A DNA stretch of 64,000 bases from the NCBI GenBank assembly GCA_964242215.1, contig CAXTCJ010000015.1:1-64000 (forward strand). Direction: 5' to 3'. This DNA is from LMUY01 sp964242215 (lineage in GTDB: Bacteria; Pseudomonadota; Alphaproteobacteria; Acetobacterales; Acetobacteraceae). Shown piece by piece: positions 63,585 to 64,000 of this stretch. The position numbers were made by a program, and so were the translations under genes. Every line of letters begins with the position of its first letter. The stretch's first letter is position 1. The notes below the pieces were generated by a model. It saw only the letters and a list, made by a program, of their open reading frames with translations, was not told the origin of the DNA and searched no databases.

Positions 63585-64000
63585 GCGTGCAGCCGCCTGT
63601 CCTGGTGCTGATCGGCGGCAACGCGCTCGGTGCCTACCATGCGGGAGCCTCGGACGCGCTGGAGGCGGCGGGGGTCGAGCCGAGCTGGTCGTCGGCGCAT
63701 CCATCGGCGCGGTCACGGCCGCGATCCTCGCCGGAAATCCGCCGGGAGAGCGGGCCGGGGCCTTGCGGCGATTCTGGGAGCGGGCCGCCGCGTTCGATCC
63801 GGCCGCGTTGCCGCCCGCCTTGAGAGCACCGCTGCAGTACGCGCTGGCGCTGTCCGCCCGCACGTTCGGCCGCGTCCCGCCGTTAACCTTGCGCCCGCCG
63901 GTCCGGCGTCATCGCCGCAGCCCGGGCGGCGCCACGCTTCCTCCCCATCCCGACCGCCGCCCCGTCCTTCCAGTCATCCCGCCCATCCTCAACCTGCCCG
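63581..64000 (+). pseudogene. Patatin-like phospholipase, frameshifted, runs off the window
   Basis: The start LSVQPPVLVLIGGNALGAYH parallels the intact gene at 38186 (oxyanion loop GGNALGAYHxG). At about 63690 one base appears to be missing: the GxSxG region continues in another frame as VVGASIGAVTAAILAGNPPG, then RAPLQYALALSARTFGRVPP. A second loss of similarity follows near 63890. Either a sequencing error or a pseudogene. It overlaps the SDR stop by three bases. Confidence 0.65.

Noticed and set aside
62538..63863. 441-codon minus-strand frame opposite the SDR
   Set aside because: Typical high-GC antisense frame (His/Arg/Asp-rich), no domain.
1..64000. CRISPR arrays, tRNA or rRNA genes, a replication origin
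   Set aside because: I looked for spaced direct repeats, tRNA cloverleaf signatures, rRNA landmarks and iteron clusters and found none that could be supported.

Overview
The window is high-GC DNA whose gene content fits an alphaproteobacterium, most likely an Acetobacteraceae (Rhodospirillales) relative. Indicators are the AIDA-repeat/Hint surface protein, the HWE-family histidine kinase, an EcfG-like ECF sigma factor, the LigD/Mn-catalase/DUF892 stress genes and the dipeptide-type ABC operon. The plasmid-type ScpA gene at the left edge, remnants of at least five kinds of mobile element and a broken CcdB-like toxin point to an accessory replicon or large genomic island. The taxonomic call is inferred from gene families only.

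Layout. 1-1651: end of an Api92/DUF1281-like protein coupled to ScpA. 1.8-6.4 kb: aldo/keto reductase, then a hydrolase remnant, a frameshifted AIDA-Hint protein and a group II intron fragment. 6.5-13.1 kb: an intact, tightly overlapped operon of a FAD amine/amino-acid oxidase-like enzyme plus a complete five-gene peptide/opine-type ABC importer. 13.1-20.5 kb: Nudix and CPT-like remnants, selO, a DMT transporter, an ECF sigma factor and IS66/IS701/IS5 debris. 20.6-25 kb: Mn catalase, lipoprotein, SDR, zinc alcohol dehydrogenase and a membrane-tailed conserved protein (stress block). 25-29 kb and 31-33 kb: decayed genes (NDH-2, kinase, glycosidase, 3-methyladenine glycosylase, formate/nitrite channel, TPP enzyme) around one intact GAF-PAS-PAS-HWE kinase.

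33.0-44.9 kb is the most coherent accessory block. It holds a GlfT2-like galactofuranosyltransferase, two different glycoside hydrolases, a one-piece ABC exporter, a patatin-like lipase, and a single polypeptide joining a glycosyltransferase to a UDP-galactopyranose mutase. Together they look like a galactofuranose glycan pathway with precursor synthesis, polymerisation, export and trimming. 45-54.5 kb: trehalose hydrolase treZ, an MFS pump, small stress proteins (DUF2934), a lone receiver protein, a BLUF remnant and more debris. 54.5-57.3 kb: acyl-CoA synthetase remnant, an inverted broken copy of ligD and a CcdB-like remnant. 57.4-64 kb: a two-gene methyltransferase plus haem-oxygenase-like diiron enzyme operon, intact ligD (NHEJ), a zinc-ribbon ORF, an SDR, and a second patatin gene that is frameshifted.

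A recurrent theme is decay. About 18 genes are broken, and several of them have lost their middle while keeping both ends in order. Some simple frameshifts could be sequencing errors; the internal deletions could not easily be.
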